Shown: positions 1 through 11,285 of the stretch, piece by piece
Layout: each line of letters begins with the position of its first letter
Position numbering within the stretch: the first letter of the stretch is position 1
Assembly (NCBI GenBank): GCA_032622095.1
Contig: CP136067.1
Location: 52,555,899 to 52,619,898 of the forward strand
DNA: 64,000 nucleotides
DNA from: Siphonodentalium dalli
Lineage: Eukaryota; Mollusca; Scaphopoda; Gadilida; Siphonodentaliidae
Direction of reading: 5' to 3'
The notes under the pieces: generated by a model
Seen by the model: only the letters and a program-made list of their open reading frames with translations
Told to the model about the DNA's origin: nothing
Databases searched by the model: none
Translations under genes and position numbers: made by a program

Positions 1-860
1 ATTTACTCCCAAATAATCTGTAGCATATATGTTACATGGAGATCTGCGTTAATGTTGAAACCGACAAGTCAGTCATGAGATATAGGCCTTTAAACTTGGT
101 GACCATTTTCCAAAATGTGTCAAAATCAGTTATTTCCCAATATATGATGCTTCTGTGTGTAGTCCAGGCGCTCGGTGCATGTAAATATAAGAATGTAACA
201 TACGTTCCGTACGCATCCTGTTAACGTCACACGACGTAAATGACGTTGCCGCCAACCATGAAACCGGAACTGAAAAATAAAATCATTATCAAACACTGTA
301 TCACACATGATAAAACAAGCCGTGTGCGTGTCTGATTAAACCTTGACAGTCTTTTTTTAATTCACGGATTTAAGGACGGTTGCGTCCAATAAACATGCGC
401 AGAACGACCCGAGTGTTAATAGGTTTGGCGGTACAGCGCTTGTGCCATCGCGGAAGGATAAAACTCGAGGCACTCGTGCCGTATCAACAAACACATTAAT
501 ACACTAATGTGTATGTGTATGTATCGTTGTCCACTGCGCATCGTTTTACAAAACTATGAATAAAAAGAGGGATAGTTGTTAGTGCAACTGTTTGAAATTT
601 CTGCACTTCTCATTGTGACATTGAATGGTTAATATGACTCACACGCAGAGAGAGAACAACTTGCTACAAACCCTAATAAACATAGCAACTTACATATTTA
701 TCAGTTAATCCATCTCACAAAATCAACGAGGACAGTTGACTGTTGACTTTTCTATTTCTACAACATATTATGTACCTATCTAGATAATTTAACTGTCCAG
801 ACCGTTTCTTAACTTAGTATATTCTTGAAACTTGCAACAAATAACGCAGGTAAATGTGCA
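1..860. other. Unannotated DNA
   Basis: I see no gene, RNA or recognisable repeat here. The overlapping opposite-strand reading frames near 36-308 are short, have no family features and are best read as chance. Confidence 0.5.
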
Positions 861-867
861 GCATTTT

Positions 868-1005
868 TGCTCCCAAAAATCCGCACATTATCTGCTTATA
901 ATGTAACTTGTTTTGGGTGGATAATCTGCTTAGAACCACATTAGTTTGAGTCGATAATGTGCTGAAAATGAGAGCGTTTTATTCACATTATCGACCAACA
1001 TATCC
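868..1005 (+). repeat. Interspersed repeat R1 (CCGCACATTATCTGC family), copy 1
   Basis: The copy starts with TCCCAAAAATCCGCACATTA and contains the pair GAGTCGATAATGTGCTGAAA / CACATTATCGAC, a short internal inverted repeat. Three longer copies are at about 33119-33440, 52626-53000 and 55620-55976. No coding capacity is seen, so it looks like a non-autonomous element. Confidence 0.7.
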
Positions 1006-2340
1006 TCTGGATGGTTATTTACAGTTATTAACAGTTCACACCCTCTGCCTGCCTTATCCTGCCATTTTAACCGGTTTTCATCAAACTTTGGGGGAGGGTC
1101 CCCAATTGCCCTTGGAGAAAACGTGTGTCCGAGATTGGAAAAGACAAAACTTGCGTCCCCGGGGTGGTGGGTCCCAAAAATTAAAAAGCCAAAATTTTCA
1201 ACCTTGTATCCTGGAGAATATTTCTGTAATGCCCCCCCCCCCCCCGTTGCGCGTGAACACATTAATGTTGGTTGTAACATTGCTCGTGTATCTCCTGTAA
1301 TCTTGTATAATATGTGCAATTTGGCTAATAAATCTTCTCGCTCGTTCTCTCTGGTAAATTTTGTTTACCCCGAAACCATGCGGTGAATTGAAATAAGAGG
1401 ATGTTATGAACTTTAACAAAAAATATATCAGCTAGATTAATCTGCCAGCATATATGCATGTGTATAAGTCATGTTTCTAAACTAAATGGCACTCCTGGGA
1501 AGAGATGAAAGAGCGGAACTGGCTATTCATGATTACAGCAACCCGTGCAACGTCGTCTGTTAATGACTTGATAAAACAAAATACCTTCATCTTCCTTTTC
1601 CAAATAGGACTCGTGGGCATTTTCTAAAGGTTTAGACCGTAATTTATTCAAACAGGCATGTTGCTATAGCAAAAGTGACTATATGTTTATGACATGCACT
1701 TTCATTAAAACGTATGTTATAGGTACAAGGAACTTCAGTGAAGTCCGACCTTTTTCACAATTGCAGAGCAAATATCCACTAGATCATATCAGAAAACCAT
1801 GAGCGAGAACTTAAAGCCACATGGCGGTTTGCGCTCCAAAATACACATAATATTATTCGCTTTTGAATTTTTCTCAAAGTAATGATACATACAACGGTGA
1901 ATATTGTGTTGGGTCCCAAACACAGAACAGCCATTTGCACGACATGGAACAGAAAAAAGCGTTCCGTGGTAGTCTATTCCTGATATGGTAGCAATAAAGA
2001 GCGCTTGTCTGACTTCAAGCGAAAAGTTGAAAACCGCTGAAAAATGGCTGTGACTTTGGCAAGTGGTTTCAGAGCATATGAAGTTGGTATATCAATAGTT
2101 CGTTTATTTGTCGACCTATCGTATCCGTCGCCCCAAATTACGTAAAAAAAATTGAAGGTTCGAGTATTTACAGATACCTCAATTGTGTTATATGTATCTT
2201 GGGCAACTTTCACTGGTACCTCAATGTTTACCTTATACTCATATTTCATCATTATTTTCCCCACAAGATACCTAAACCACATACTTTAGTATTTTAGATT
2301 AACTCACTGGCTAGATAGGCGCTTAATCTTCAAGTAAGTC
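1006..2340. other. Unannotated DNA with a poly-C tract
   Basis: A run of 14 C lies at 1232-1245. Open frames across 930-1419 occur on both strands over the same low-complexity DNA and show no family features. A short stretch near 1976-2000 resembles part of repeat R2 (GATATGGTAGCAATAAAGAG). Otherwise nothing is recognised. Confidence 0.4.
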
Positions 2341-2344
2341 ACTA

Positions 2345-2700
2345 AGTATTTAAAGATACGGGCGGCGTTGGTGGTAGGTATGCTGTTAAAATATTCACCT
2401 CAGTCAAAAACCGCCATAAACAGAAAGAATATTAAAATATAGACAGACTTTATACCAATCAGAAATATGGCATAAACAGTATGTTATTGTCAATTTTTTC
2501 TCTTTGTTATGTAAACAAAATCAAAAAACGTTACGTTGCCTGGCTTTTGTTTAGATATGGATATGGTAAACATTAAGAGCGTTATTTGTTACTGTTTGCC
2601 TGATATGGAATAATAAAGAACGTTTATATCATGTTTGAGTGATTAACCAATAGAATTGCGCTGTGTTATGTTAACAGAAGCACAACTTCTGTAACACGAG
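2345..2700 (+). repeat. Interspersed repeat R2, copy 1
   Basis: This stretch aligns by eye with 41668-42022. Shared words include ATGCTGTTAAAATATTCACC, ATATAGACAGAC, CAGTATGTTATTGTCAA and GTTATTTGTTACTGTTT. A weaker partial copy is at 24281-24470. No coding capacity is seen. It is a moderately diverged interspersed repeat of unknown class. Confidence 0.75.
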
Positions 2701-3378
2701 CAGGTTCTTGTTTACGCACACCATCGTACGTCTTGACGACAATATACTATTTACGCGCTGATTATGTTTGGCATATGAACAAAACTATATATATTTTAAT
2801 ATTCCTTCTGTTGATGGCGATTTGAACAAATATGAATATTTCCGCAACGAACGCCGCCCGTGCCTTTAATCCTAAGATCAGACACTCAGTATTTAAGCAT
2901 AATATCACTTCATGCGATCATATATAATTTCCTCTTTTGTGTAACTCTTATGATATAGTACCATGTGGACCCATTAATGCTGTATCCTATATCCGATGAC
3001 GTGATCATTAAGCAAGTTGTATCAATTTTATTTCACCAATCAACACCAATCACTTAATACTTTCTCATATGTTCTGTTTATTTGTTTGTTTAAATCCAGA
3101 TAAATCTACCTGTGATGGTGACCTGCTTGTCAATACAGAACTGATCTATATTCTATATGTTTTGTGAATTATTGAATTATTCCCAACAGTTGTTACTAAA
3201 AGAGACAAACAGAAAATAATAATTTAACCTCAAATGTATGGAAATCCATTGTTTTGGTCTTCTCTTAATTACTGTTTAGATCCGACATTCGTCAATTACT
3301 TACAGCGATTAATTGAAAGTACATTAGCTTTCAATACTCTCAATTACACATATAATTACAAGTACGGTCAAAACAAAA
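2701..3378. other. Unannotated DNA
   Basis: This is AT-rich DNA without a supported gene. The LINE relic that follows begins near 3380, so part of this stretch may be more decayed LINE sequence. Confidence 0.4.
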
Positions 3379-3379
3379 C

Positions 3380-4665
3380 TTATTAGAGTTGCAATTACTT
3401 TTACAAAAACACAATATTCTACATAAACACCAATATGGATTTCGCAAGAATAACTCTACTATACACCACTTAATGCATCTTCTTGATCATGTAGCGGAAA
3501 ACAACGATAAACCAACTAAGGACTCTACATTAGCTATTTTCATAGACCTGTCGAAAGCGTTTGATACAAGCAGTCATTATAATTTTATTTGGGAAGCTAG
3601 AACATTACGGAATTCGAGGAGTTTCTAAAGACTGGTTTAGAAGTTATATAACGGGTAGAAAACAATATGTTGACTGTCAAGGACTTACTTCCGCATTAAA
3701 AAGTATAACATGTGGCGTGCCCCAGGGGTCAGTTCTCGGTCCGACAATTTTTCTCCTCTATGTAAACGATATGCCCCAATGTACAAAACTCATTTGCTGA
3801 TAATACCACCCTATATTCATCTGGCTACGATAAAAATAAAATAAAATAAACATCAATTACCGAATTAAAACAAATATTTGAATGGTGTTGTAAGAAACTA
3901 TCAATCAATACAGCTAAGAGTAAATTCATGTTAATCTACCCTAAAGGCACTGAAGAAAAGTTGAGAAACTTTACACTTAAAATGAATGGCATAGAATTAG
4001 TTAGGGTATGGAATCAAATGCAAGTACAGTCCATCAAATTCCTAGGTATTATCATGGATGAAAACTTAACGTTTAAAAACCACATCAATGATACAAAGTA
4101 AGCTGAACCACACCTACTGCTTGGACAATGTTAAAAACATTTTACCAAAAGAGCCACTCCTTAGTCCATAGTCATCTTCTGTACTGTCTCCCAGTATGGG
4201 GGCATTCATGTCATGCTAGTGTGCTGTCAACCTTACAAAAAGGGCAATTCGTATTCTATGCAAATCTAAATATAAAAGTCACACAGAACCCCTTTTCAAA
4301 CAAGAGAATATTCTAATGTTCAAAGATATCTACACCATGCACGCAGCGCTCTTTATGTACTGGACTAAAAGAAATCTCCCAAAATCATTTGAATTTTTTT
4401 TCATTTTCTCCCTCGGTGTAAATACAAGACAGGCGAATAAACTAAGAAGCAAAACACCGAGAATATGTTTCTCAGAAAATCTACCAACACATACTTTTCC
4501 CAATGTGTGGAATTCGATTAACTCCAAAATAAAACAATTGTAAGTTTAATTATGTATTCAAAACATTATTATGTACTGAACTAATAGTTAAATATTCGGC
4601 TGCATGTAAAATCAAATCATGCTACATTTGCGATAGACAATCGTCATATCACTTGCCTCAAGCAA
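3380..4665 (+). pseudogene. LINE reverse transcriptase relic (Jockey/CR1-group)
   Basis: This is the 3' half of a non-LTR retrotransposon ORF2 split over several frames. The first piece carries YGFRKNNST and [10 protein letters not shown], which is RT motif A with its catalytic Asp. The next carries [10 protein letters not shown] (motif B) and LLYVND. The catalytic YADD box then reads FADN, near 3794, so the active site is lost. The following frames contain KFLGIIMDENLTFKNHI (thumb side), TRQANKLRSKTPRICFSENL and a Cys-rich tail near 4600-4660 (CKIKSCYICDRQ). The same order of blocks appears in the minus-strand LINE at 34213-35494, so the two are probably the same family. It is 5' truncated, frameshifted and dead. 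The exact clade cannot be fixed by eye. Confidence 0.85.
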
Positions 4666-5519
4666 CTTACAACTTAGAGTTATCACCTGAACATCCGCCC
4701 TTCCATACAGCCCTGTGCCATACACGGCGGCGTCCGCGAATTTTCAAATTGAACTGTTATATATGGTAAGGCAAATTATGTACGGCTTTATGTTGTCATA
4801 AAAATATACCTGATTGCCTGGTTTCCGCCGTCCACTCTGTTTAATTCAATAACTACATTATATAGGGCCGTCGCGACCTCACAATATTATTCCGAATTAG
4901 TTTTTTTAACTTGTCCATCAAACGCAAAATTACATCAGATATCTAATTTATACCATTTTCAATTAAAATATAAATATAGTATATTTAACATTAACACCAA
5001 CCAGCAAACCTGAAATACATACGCCATCATATTTTCTTATTGTATTATTTATTCAGGGGCAGCAGGAAGACATCCAGTAGGTCCATGCTGCTCCTGTACA
5101 ATATAGTCTAGTCGTAATTCTCAGAAAAGACATTTCTAGAAGCATTTCCGCGGAAAAGTGTCAAACCAACTTTTTTACCATAATTCGAAGGTGCCGAAAA
5201 CGAATAGACTGCCTGTCGCCCGATTGGATGAACATATGGTTCAATAAAAGGCTTTTAAAATCTTCGTGTTTTCTTCGCTGGAGGGTTGTTGATACGGCAC
5301 CGTACGACGTCATATGAAATCACGTAACTGGCCTTGAACATACTCAAACTTATATACTCCTCGCGGAACGTTCAAAGCCGAGTTGTATCATGATACTATC
5401 ATCACAGTAATAATTCTGAAACATTAACATCATATTAATCAGGTACCTACGGTAAGACATTGCTGTTTTGTATATTTATCGACGATTCTCGTAAGAATTC
5501 TCTTATAGTCAGGGAGCCA
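4666..5519. other. Unannotated DNA
   Basis: Nothing recognised. The LINE's 3' UTR may extend a little into this stretch. Confidence 0.4.
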
Positions 5520-5837
5520 ATAGGGGTACCCTTGCACTCGCCCCATGGGACTTAACTCCACCCCACTCATTTTGTTCCTTATTATGTCCTTCAACTTTTA
5601 AGCAATGTTAATAAGAACAAAAAGTGGCCGTGTAGACTTCAGACAAGATGGCGTCCATCCTGGCCGCCATTTTTCAGATCAGACCCTAAGCCAGTTTTAT
5701 GCAAATTATAGCGGGAAAATCTAGTAAAATGTATACAAATGTATATATTTTCGTGACGCTAAGACATAATGACACTTTTTTGGTGCAAAATTGAAACTCA
5801 CCCTCCAAGATGGCCGCCAAAATGGCCGCCGGAAGTT
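5520..5837 (+). repeat. AAGATGGCGGC-rich repeat, left block
   Basis: The block contains ACAAGATGGCGTCCATC, GGCCGCCATTTTT and CCAAGATGGCCGCCAAAATG. A diverged direct copy lies at about 9920-10080, sharing CCTTGCACT, AACAAGAACAAAAAGTG and AAGATRGCGTCCATC. Similar modules recur at 8570-8965 and 10480-10960. Confidence 0.6.
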
Positions 5838-5945
5838 GAAAATATGACGTTTGTTCACAAATATCTTCTAGATCAGTTCATATTGTTTGGAACTGGTTCA
5901 GTAATATGACTTTATTTTGTATTTTAACTGATCATTGGAGCGGCG
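5838..5945 (+). repeat. Inverted repeat arm (left) flanking the tandem array
   Basis: This is about 105 bp whose reverse complement is at 9135-9245. Shared words are AAATATGACGTTTGTTCACA (TTTTTTCACA in the right arm), ATATCTTCTAGA and TAACTGATCATTGGAGC. The two arms bracket the 42-bp tandem array. Confidence 0.8.
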
Positions 5946-5974
5946 TGTATGAATACAGTATACAGTTAATTGCT

Positions 5975-6470
5975 TAATTGTCATGTGTGAGGTGTATATG
6001 CAAGTACGGAAGGTATAAGTGGTCGTGTGTGTGGGTATTCGTATATCTGGAAGGGCTCACCATTGGTGAGGTGTATACCTGGATTGACCCTATGATCATG
6101 GGTATGGCGAATAGGTATACATGTAGTGGCCGTATGGTCCATAGTGAGATGAATATGTATGCACTGAGTGAATGTATGATCGTGAATGTGGTGCATATGT
6201 GTACATAGAGTAACTATATGGTCATGTGCCAGGTGTAGGAGTACACCTGGTGTTCATGCATGGTGAATCATGGCTGTATCGTCATTTGTGGTATGTACGG
6301 GTATAACCAAGTATGGCTGTATGGTCAGGTGTACGTGTATAAAGTGGGTGACTATATTGTCATTTGTGTGGTGTTTATGTACATATGGAGTGACTGAGGT
6401 AATGGGTGGGTTGTACATGTGTACCTTGGGTGGCTATCGCTTTCCACAATAACTCAATGATATGTTAATC
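5975..6470 (-). repeat. 42-bp tandem array, inverted part
   Basis: This is a degenerate array of the same unit as 6560-8225 but in reverse orientation, reading for example GAGGTGTATATGCAAGTA and GGTCATGTG. The two parts are head to head with a spacer of about 100 bp. Apparent reading frames here are products of the repeat. Confidence 0.75.
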
Positions 6471-6559
6471 AATAGAGAGGTCATGTCAGAGAGTTCTCCA
6501 TCTTGATGGTGTTTATGTACATGGGGGAAACGTTAAACGTGGAAAGCGTTAGCCACCCA

Positions 6560-8225
6560 TTATCACACAGTCATTCCATATATACATAAACACCACAGAC
6601 ACAACAATATAGTTACCCAATGTTTAAACGTACACCTGACCCATTACCATGGATGACCATACATCCATGAGTCACAATGGAGGCCCACCGGGTATACTCC
6701 TCAACATGACCCATAACCATATAGTCACTCAGTGTATACCCATGCATTCACCTCACGATTGGCCATACGGTAATCCCATGTATACCTATTCTCCAAATAG
6801 ACATTATATATACATCAACACCACAACAATTACCATAGAGTCACTCCAGGTATACATATGCACCTCACCAATGGCCATATAGCCACTCGCTTCATACACA
6901 TACCCTCACCATGCCACCTGGTATACTCCTTTACCTGACATATGTCCATATAGTCACCCCGTGTGTACCTATTCAAAACATTCATACATGATCATGGTCA
7001 ATCCTTGTATACATATTCACCTCATTATTGGCCATGTCACTCCATGTATCCCTATGTGTTGCACCATAGCCGAATAGCGACACAAGATATACTAATACAC
7101 CCCAGCTATGTCAGAAAAGTCACTCCATGTATGCATATGCACCTCACCCATGGCCATATAGCCACTCGCTATATACACATACCCCTCGCCCATGACCATA
7201 TAGCAACACGTGTGTATGCCCGTATAACCTACACATGACCATACCGCCACGAGTCACCAAGCAGGGACATCAGGTATACTCATACACCTGACACATGACC
7301 ATTTAGTCACTCCCTGTATAGATATTCATTACATTTATGATTATACAGTCACTACTTGTATACCTACATGTACTCATATCACCATTGACCACACAGTCAC
7401 TACATGTATACCTATTCGACACACATAGTCATATAACCACTCGATATATACATATGCAGCCCACCCTAGACCATAGAGTCACTCCATGTATACACATACA
7501 CCTCACCAACGGCTATTCAGCCCTTCCTGATATACAAAAAACCTGCACACACGACCACCCATACCTTCCATACTTGCATATACACCTCACACATGACAAT
7601 TCAGCAACTCACTGTATAATCATACACGTCATCCATGATCATACAGCTAATCCCTATATACCCACCAATGATAATACATCCACGAGATATATAAATATAT
7701 ACCACAAGGACACTCCCTATATACCCACACGCTCGATAATGTCCACACAGCTTACTCCAGGTATGCATATACACTTCAATCATGACCGTACAGTCATTCC
7801 ATGTATACCTATACACATTACCCGTAACCATAAAATAACTCCCTATTTATCCACACACCCCATCCATGATCATACAGACAACACATGTGCATCCAACCCA
7901 TGACCATACAGTCACTCCATATATACATAATCAACACACAGATGACCATGTAACTATATTCATACACCACATCAATGTCCATACGGGCACATCGGGTGCA
8001 CCCGTACTGGATATACACAACCATACAACATACAGTCACTCCATTCATACCGATTCACCTCACACATGACCATCACCTCTCCCTGTATACATATACATCT
8101 TACAATGGACAGCCCACACATAACCATATAGTCACTCCGTGTGTACCTATTCACATCATTCATGACATACAATAACTCCCTGTATACCTATTCACCTCAA
8201 CTATGATCATAGAGTAACCCCCTGA
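6560..8225 (+). repeat. 42-bp degenerate tandem array (minisatellite)
   Basis: The unit consensus begins CATGACCATATAGTCACTCC and continues as roughly ATGTATACCTATTCACCTCA. Several neighbouring units are spaced exactly 42 bp, for example near 7147, 7189 and 7231, with occasional longer units. Because 42 is a multiple of 3, the array yields long false frames with a 14-residue periodicity (for example repeated HLTHDH, TPCIPIH). Divergence between units is high, so the array is old. Confidence 0.85.
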
Positions 8226-8499
8226 CTACCATCTTGGCATCCACCCTGCGTCCAGTTGATATTTTTTGTTACCATAATGGACCAGAATAGCCAAAGATTA
8301 TGGTTCATCTCGGTTCCGTCTCAACGTTCCGCCAATTTCCATTCAATAATATGGCCAGAATCACAAAAGAGGTTCTTGGCAACATTCCATACTTTAAAAT
8401 GAATTTGTCATGCCCCATACGGAACTGGGACAACCAGAATAGAACATATAGTTGTCAGTTAATTAACTAACACGTATAATAACCAAGTGAGTCACAATT

Positions 8500-9134
8500 T
8501 ACTACCTTTTCGGATAACACAGAGAATAATGTTCAGGATATATGTAAAAAAAAACTTTTTTCAAATTTGGTTGCCATTTTGGAATCCATCTTGAGCACTT
8601 TGGTCTATAGATACCGCTGTGTGACACATTTAAGATAGACCAAAACAATAAACACATTTGAATCCAGAAACAGTTACATTTTACCAATGATAGTTGCATT
8701 TTACTTGAAAAAATGGTCTATACCTGAAAAGTTATTTTTTGCCGATATTTATGTCCAGTTTTTGAGAGAAAAGTCCAATATTTTTGGTGATGTCAGTGGT
8801 AACAATAGTAACAATTAACCATGGTGCATCAGATATGTTAGTATTCAATGTATAGGAGGCAGTTTTATACATCAACCACAACTTGTAAGCGAGTGCAGGA
8901 CACGCTGGGGCAATATTTACCATTTTCCATATTTTGGCGGCCATTTTGGCAGCCATTTTGAGCCAAAGTAAGAATTTTGGTTCCAATGAGTTGGAATATT
9001 CATAGGTAATGATATGCCTCACTTACATTACAAAGTTCTGTTCATTTCTTGTTGAAATATGACTAAAATCCCAATTGTGATTTTTTTTGTGAAATTTTAT
9101 ACCGTGTTCCAATAATTGCATATTTAATTGCTCC
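8500..9134. repeat. Flank of the array with GGCGGCCATTTTGGC modules
   Basis: This is a non-coding stretch containing ATTTTGGCGGCCATTTTGGC near 8931 and related words near 8570. These are inverted copies of the AAGATGGCGGC module at 5812-5835. No gene is seen. Confidence 0.45.
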
Positions 9135-9245
9135 AATGATCAGTTAATATACAAAACACAATATAAAGTCACATTACTCAAGCAGTTCCAAACGACATGA
9201 ACTGGTCTAGAAGATATTTGTGAAAAAACGTCATATTTTCAAATT
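9135..9245 (-). repeat. Inverted repeat arm (right) flanking the tandem array
   Basis: This is the reverse complement of 5838-5945 with a few substitutions and a small insertion. See the left arm. Confidence 0.8.
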
Positions 9246-10147
9246 AATCCTGATTCACAGAACTTTCAACCGGGTGTGATTTCATGAAGAGCGTTCATTT
9301 ATTAAATAACATACTTGTCCATATATGTATAGCAGATGATGAGATAGTTATGACAGAAAGGTCACGAGGGGTGATTCCAGTAACAAAGTATTCCCATGTT
9401 CATGAGATTATATGTATAACGAGTGTGATATGTCTCGACATTGACTTGCTGTATTTTCGCGGCAATAAAAACAGTATGTGACTTTAAGTTGATTTTATGG
9501 GTGAAATATGGGTCACAGGCAGCGACAGGCACCCTCATTGGATTCAGCATACTTGAATTATGCTAGAAAACTTAGTTTCATGCTTTTCCCCAAAAATGCC
9601 TCTAGGTTTCTAGTATTCCACAAATGTAGCTTTTCCGACCAGACTAATACTATTAATTCATATATCAATGCTTTGTTATTTATTCTTATTTAATGTACAA
9701 ATAAACATCTACATCTACAATAGAGGGTTCCGCTTATAGTGATTGTGCGGAGTGTGTGGTCTCTACGTGTGTATCCATGGTAACTGTGTACTGCGCAGAT
9801 ATGCCTGCGTTTCATGTGGCTGGGGCTAGACTTCGGTAATATTACTTTTAATACTTGTGAATAACGACAAACAAGTTTCAATATATCAGAATGAAAGTAA
9901 TATAGTCCAGGAGATATTGGTCGATCCTTGCACTGCCCCAGCACTCAACTACATCTCACTAATTTTCTTCGTTATTGTCACCTCTAATTATTTTCGGTTG
10001 TTAACAAGAACAAAAAGTGTCTGCAGCGACTCCAAACAAGATAGCGTCCATCATCATGGTGACATTTTTGTTGATATGCACCTGGTCTCTTCGGTCGCCA
10101 TTATAGTAAATATAACATAACATGCGGTGGTGGCCAAAATGTGAAAT
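9246..10147. other. Non-coding DNA with a diverged direct copy of 5520-5700
   Basis: The segment 9920-10080 resembles 5520-5700. No supported gene is present. Open frames near 9284-9944 overlap on both strands and lack recognisable features. Confidence 0.4.
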
Positions 10148-11285
10148 ATGGCTAACTTTTCAACATTTCACCACTTATCGTTTGTGCCTGTGATGACAGG
10201 GTATGTTAGTGCGATTGTATCCATTTATCTTATAGAAGAGTCATTTGTGCATACAATGAGACAATATAATGCATTTCTGGCGGGATATTTTTTCCCGATA
10301 TCACATTTTTACAAGTGCTGGTATAATCCGGTAAACGCCGAACCGACGCTGACAACGTAATGTCTGTTTCTATTTAGTGGATGTTATTGTTAGTATATCT
10401 CCATCATACATAAATATGTGTAGGAAATACCCCCGCTCGGTTTCCTCTTATACTTGAGTTGAAGAATAATCACCCCAAATCCAAGATGGCGGGAAAATGG
10501 CGACCAGAAATTGAAAGATCACCGAAAATCGCCGAGTTCCATACCAGTGAGCGCTAGTACCGTGACAACTACATGTATTCTTACAGTTGAGTTTGGATAA
10601 CTGAGGCGAAGTAATTGCCTTACAACTCATGCAAGAATTTTTTGCCCCAAATCCAAGATGGCGGCTAAAATGGTGACATACATTTGAAAACACGCCTATA
10701 TTCCTTTACTTTAAGACAATGGGCGTTATTGTTACGCGATTTCTACCCACATTGGCGTGTGGATATGGAACATTGATACTACGTACTCGTTTGAGTTGGG
10801 CAATTGATACTCACAGCTAAGATTGGAGGCCAGAAATTGAAGTCGTCGATTTTTTTCACATATTAATTTACACTTGTGACATAATATAGACGAACCGGTT
10901 CATAATCCATCGGCGATTTTTCAATTTCTGGTCGCCTTTTTGGCCGCCATCTTGGATTTCGGTGAATATTCCTCAACACATGTATAAGAGCAATCCCAGT
11001 CTGGGTATTTCCAACACGTATATATACATGGGTGGAGTTATAATAACAATAACACCCACTGAATCGTAACCGACATTAAGTTGTTAGCGTCGATTCGGCG
11101 TTGACCGGATATAACGGAATTTGGAGAAAAAAACCTGATTTCTGGCAAAAACATCCGGCCAGCAATGTACATTATTCTTATTATGTGCACAATTGATAAA
11201 TATATTATAACTATATAATATCGCGCGAAAATGCCTATGTTTTCCCACGATAGGTGGTGCAATCTTTTTGCAATCTTAGTATAAA
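10148..11285. mobile_element. Foldback-type element with ~400-bp inverted arms
   Basis: The left arm (about 10148-10540) and right arm (about 10895-11285) are reverse complements at moderate identity. Paired landmarks are GTGTTATTGTTATTATAACT (right, reversed) with ATGTTATTGTTAGTATATCT (left), AACGCCGAACCGACGCT with AACGCCGAATCGACGCT, and ATCCAAGATGGCGG followed by CGACCAGAAATTGAAA in both. There is no coding capacity. The central 350 bp also carries AAGATGGCGGC modules. Confidence 0.75.

Noticed and set aside
959-1419. Overlapping frames of 113-129 codons on both strands
   Set aside because: Both strands are open over the same stretch, they include a poly-C run, and no domain, splice or family feature supports either.
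1974-2282. Minus-strand 102-codon frame
   Set aside because: It has protein-like composition in part but no recognisable motif, and it adjoins repeat R2. It is not supported.
5978-8175. A series of open frames rich in His, Thr, Ile and Pro (for example 7337-7903 and 7601-8048 on the other strand)
   Set aside because: They are translations of the 42-bp tandem array in several frames and both strands. The 14-residue periodicity comes from the DNA unit, not from a protein.
6560-8225. A CRISPR array
   Set aside because: The repeats are contiguous and degenerate with no unique spacers, and the DNA is eukaryotic.
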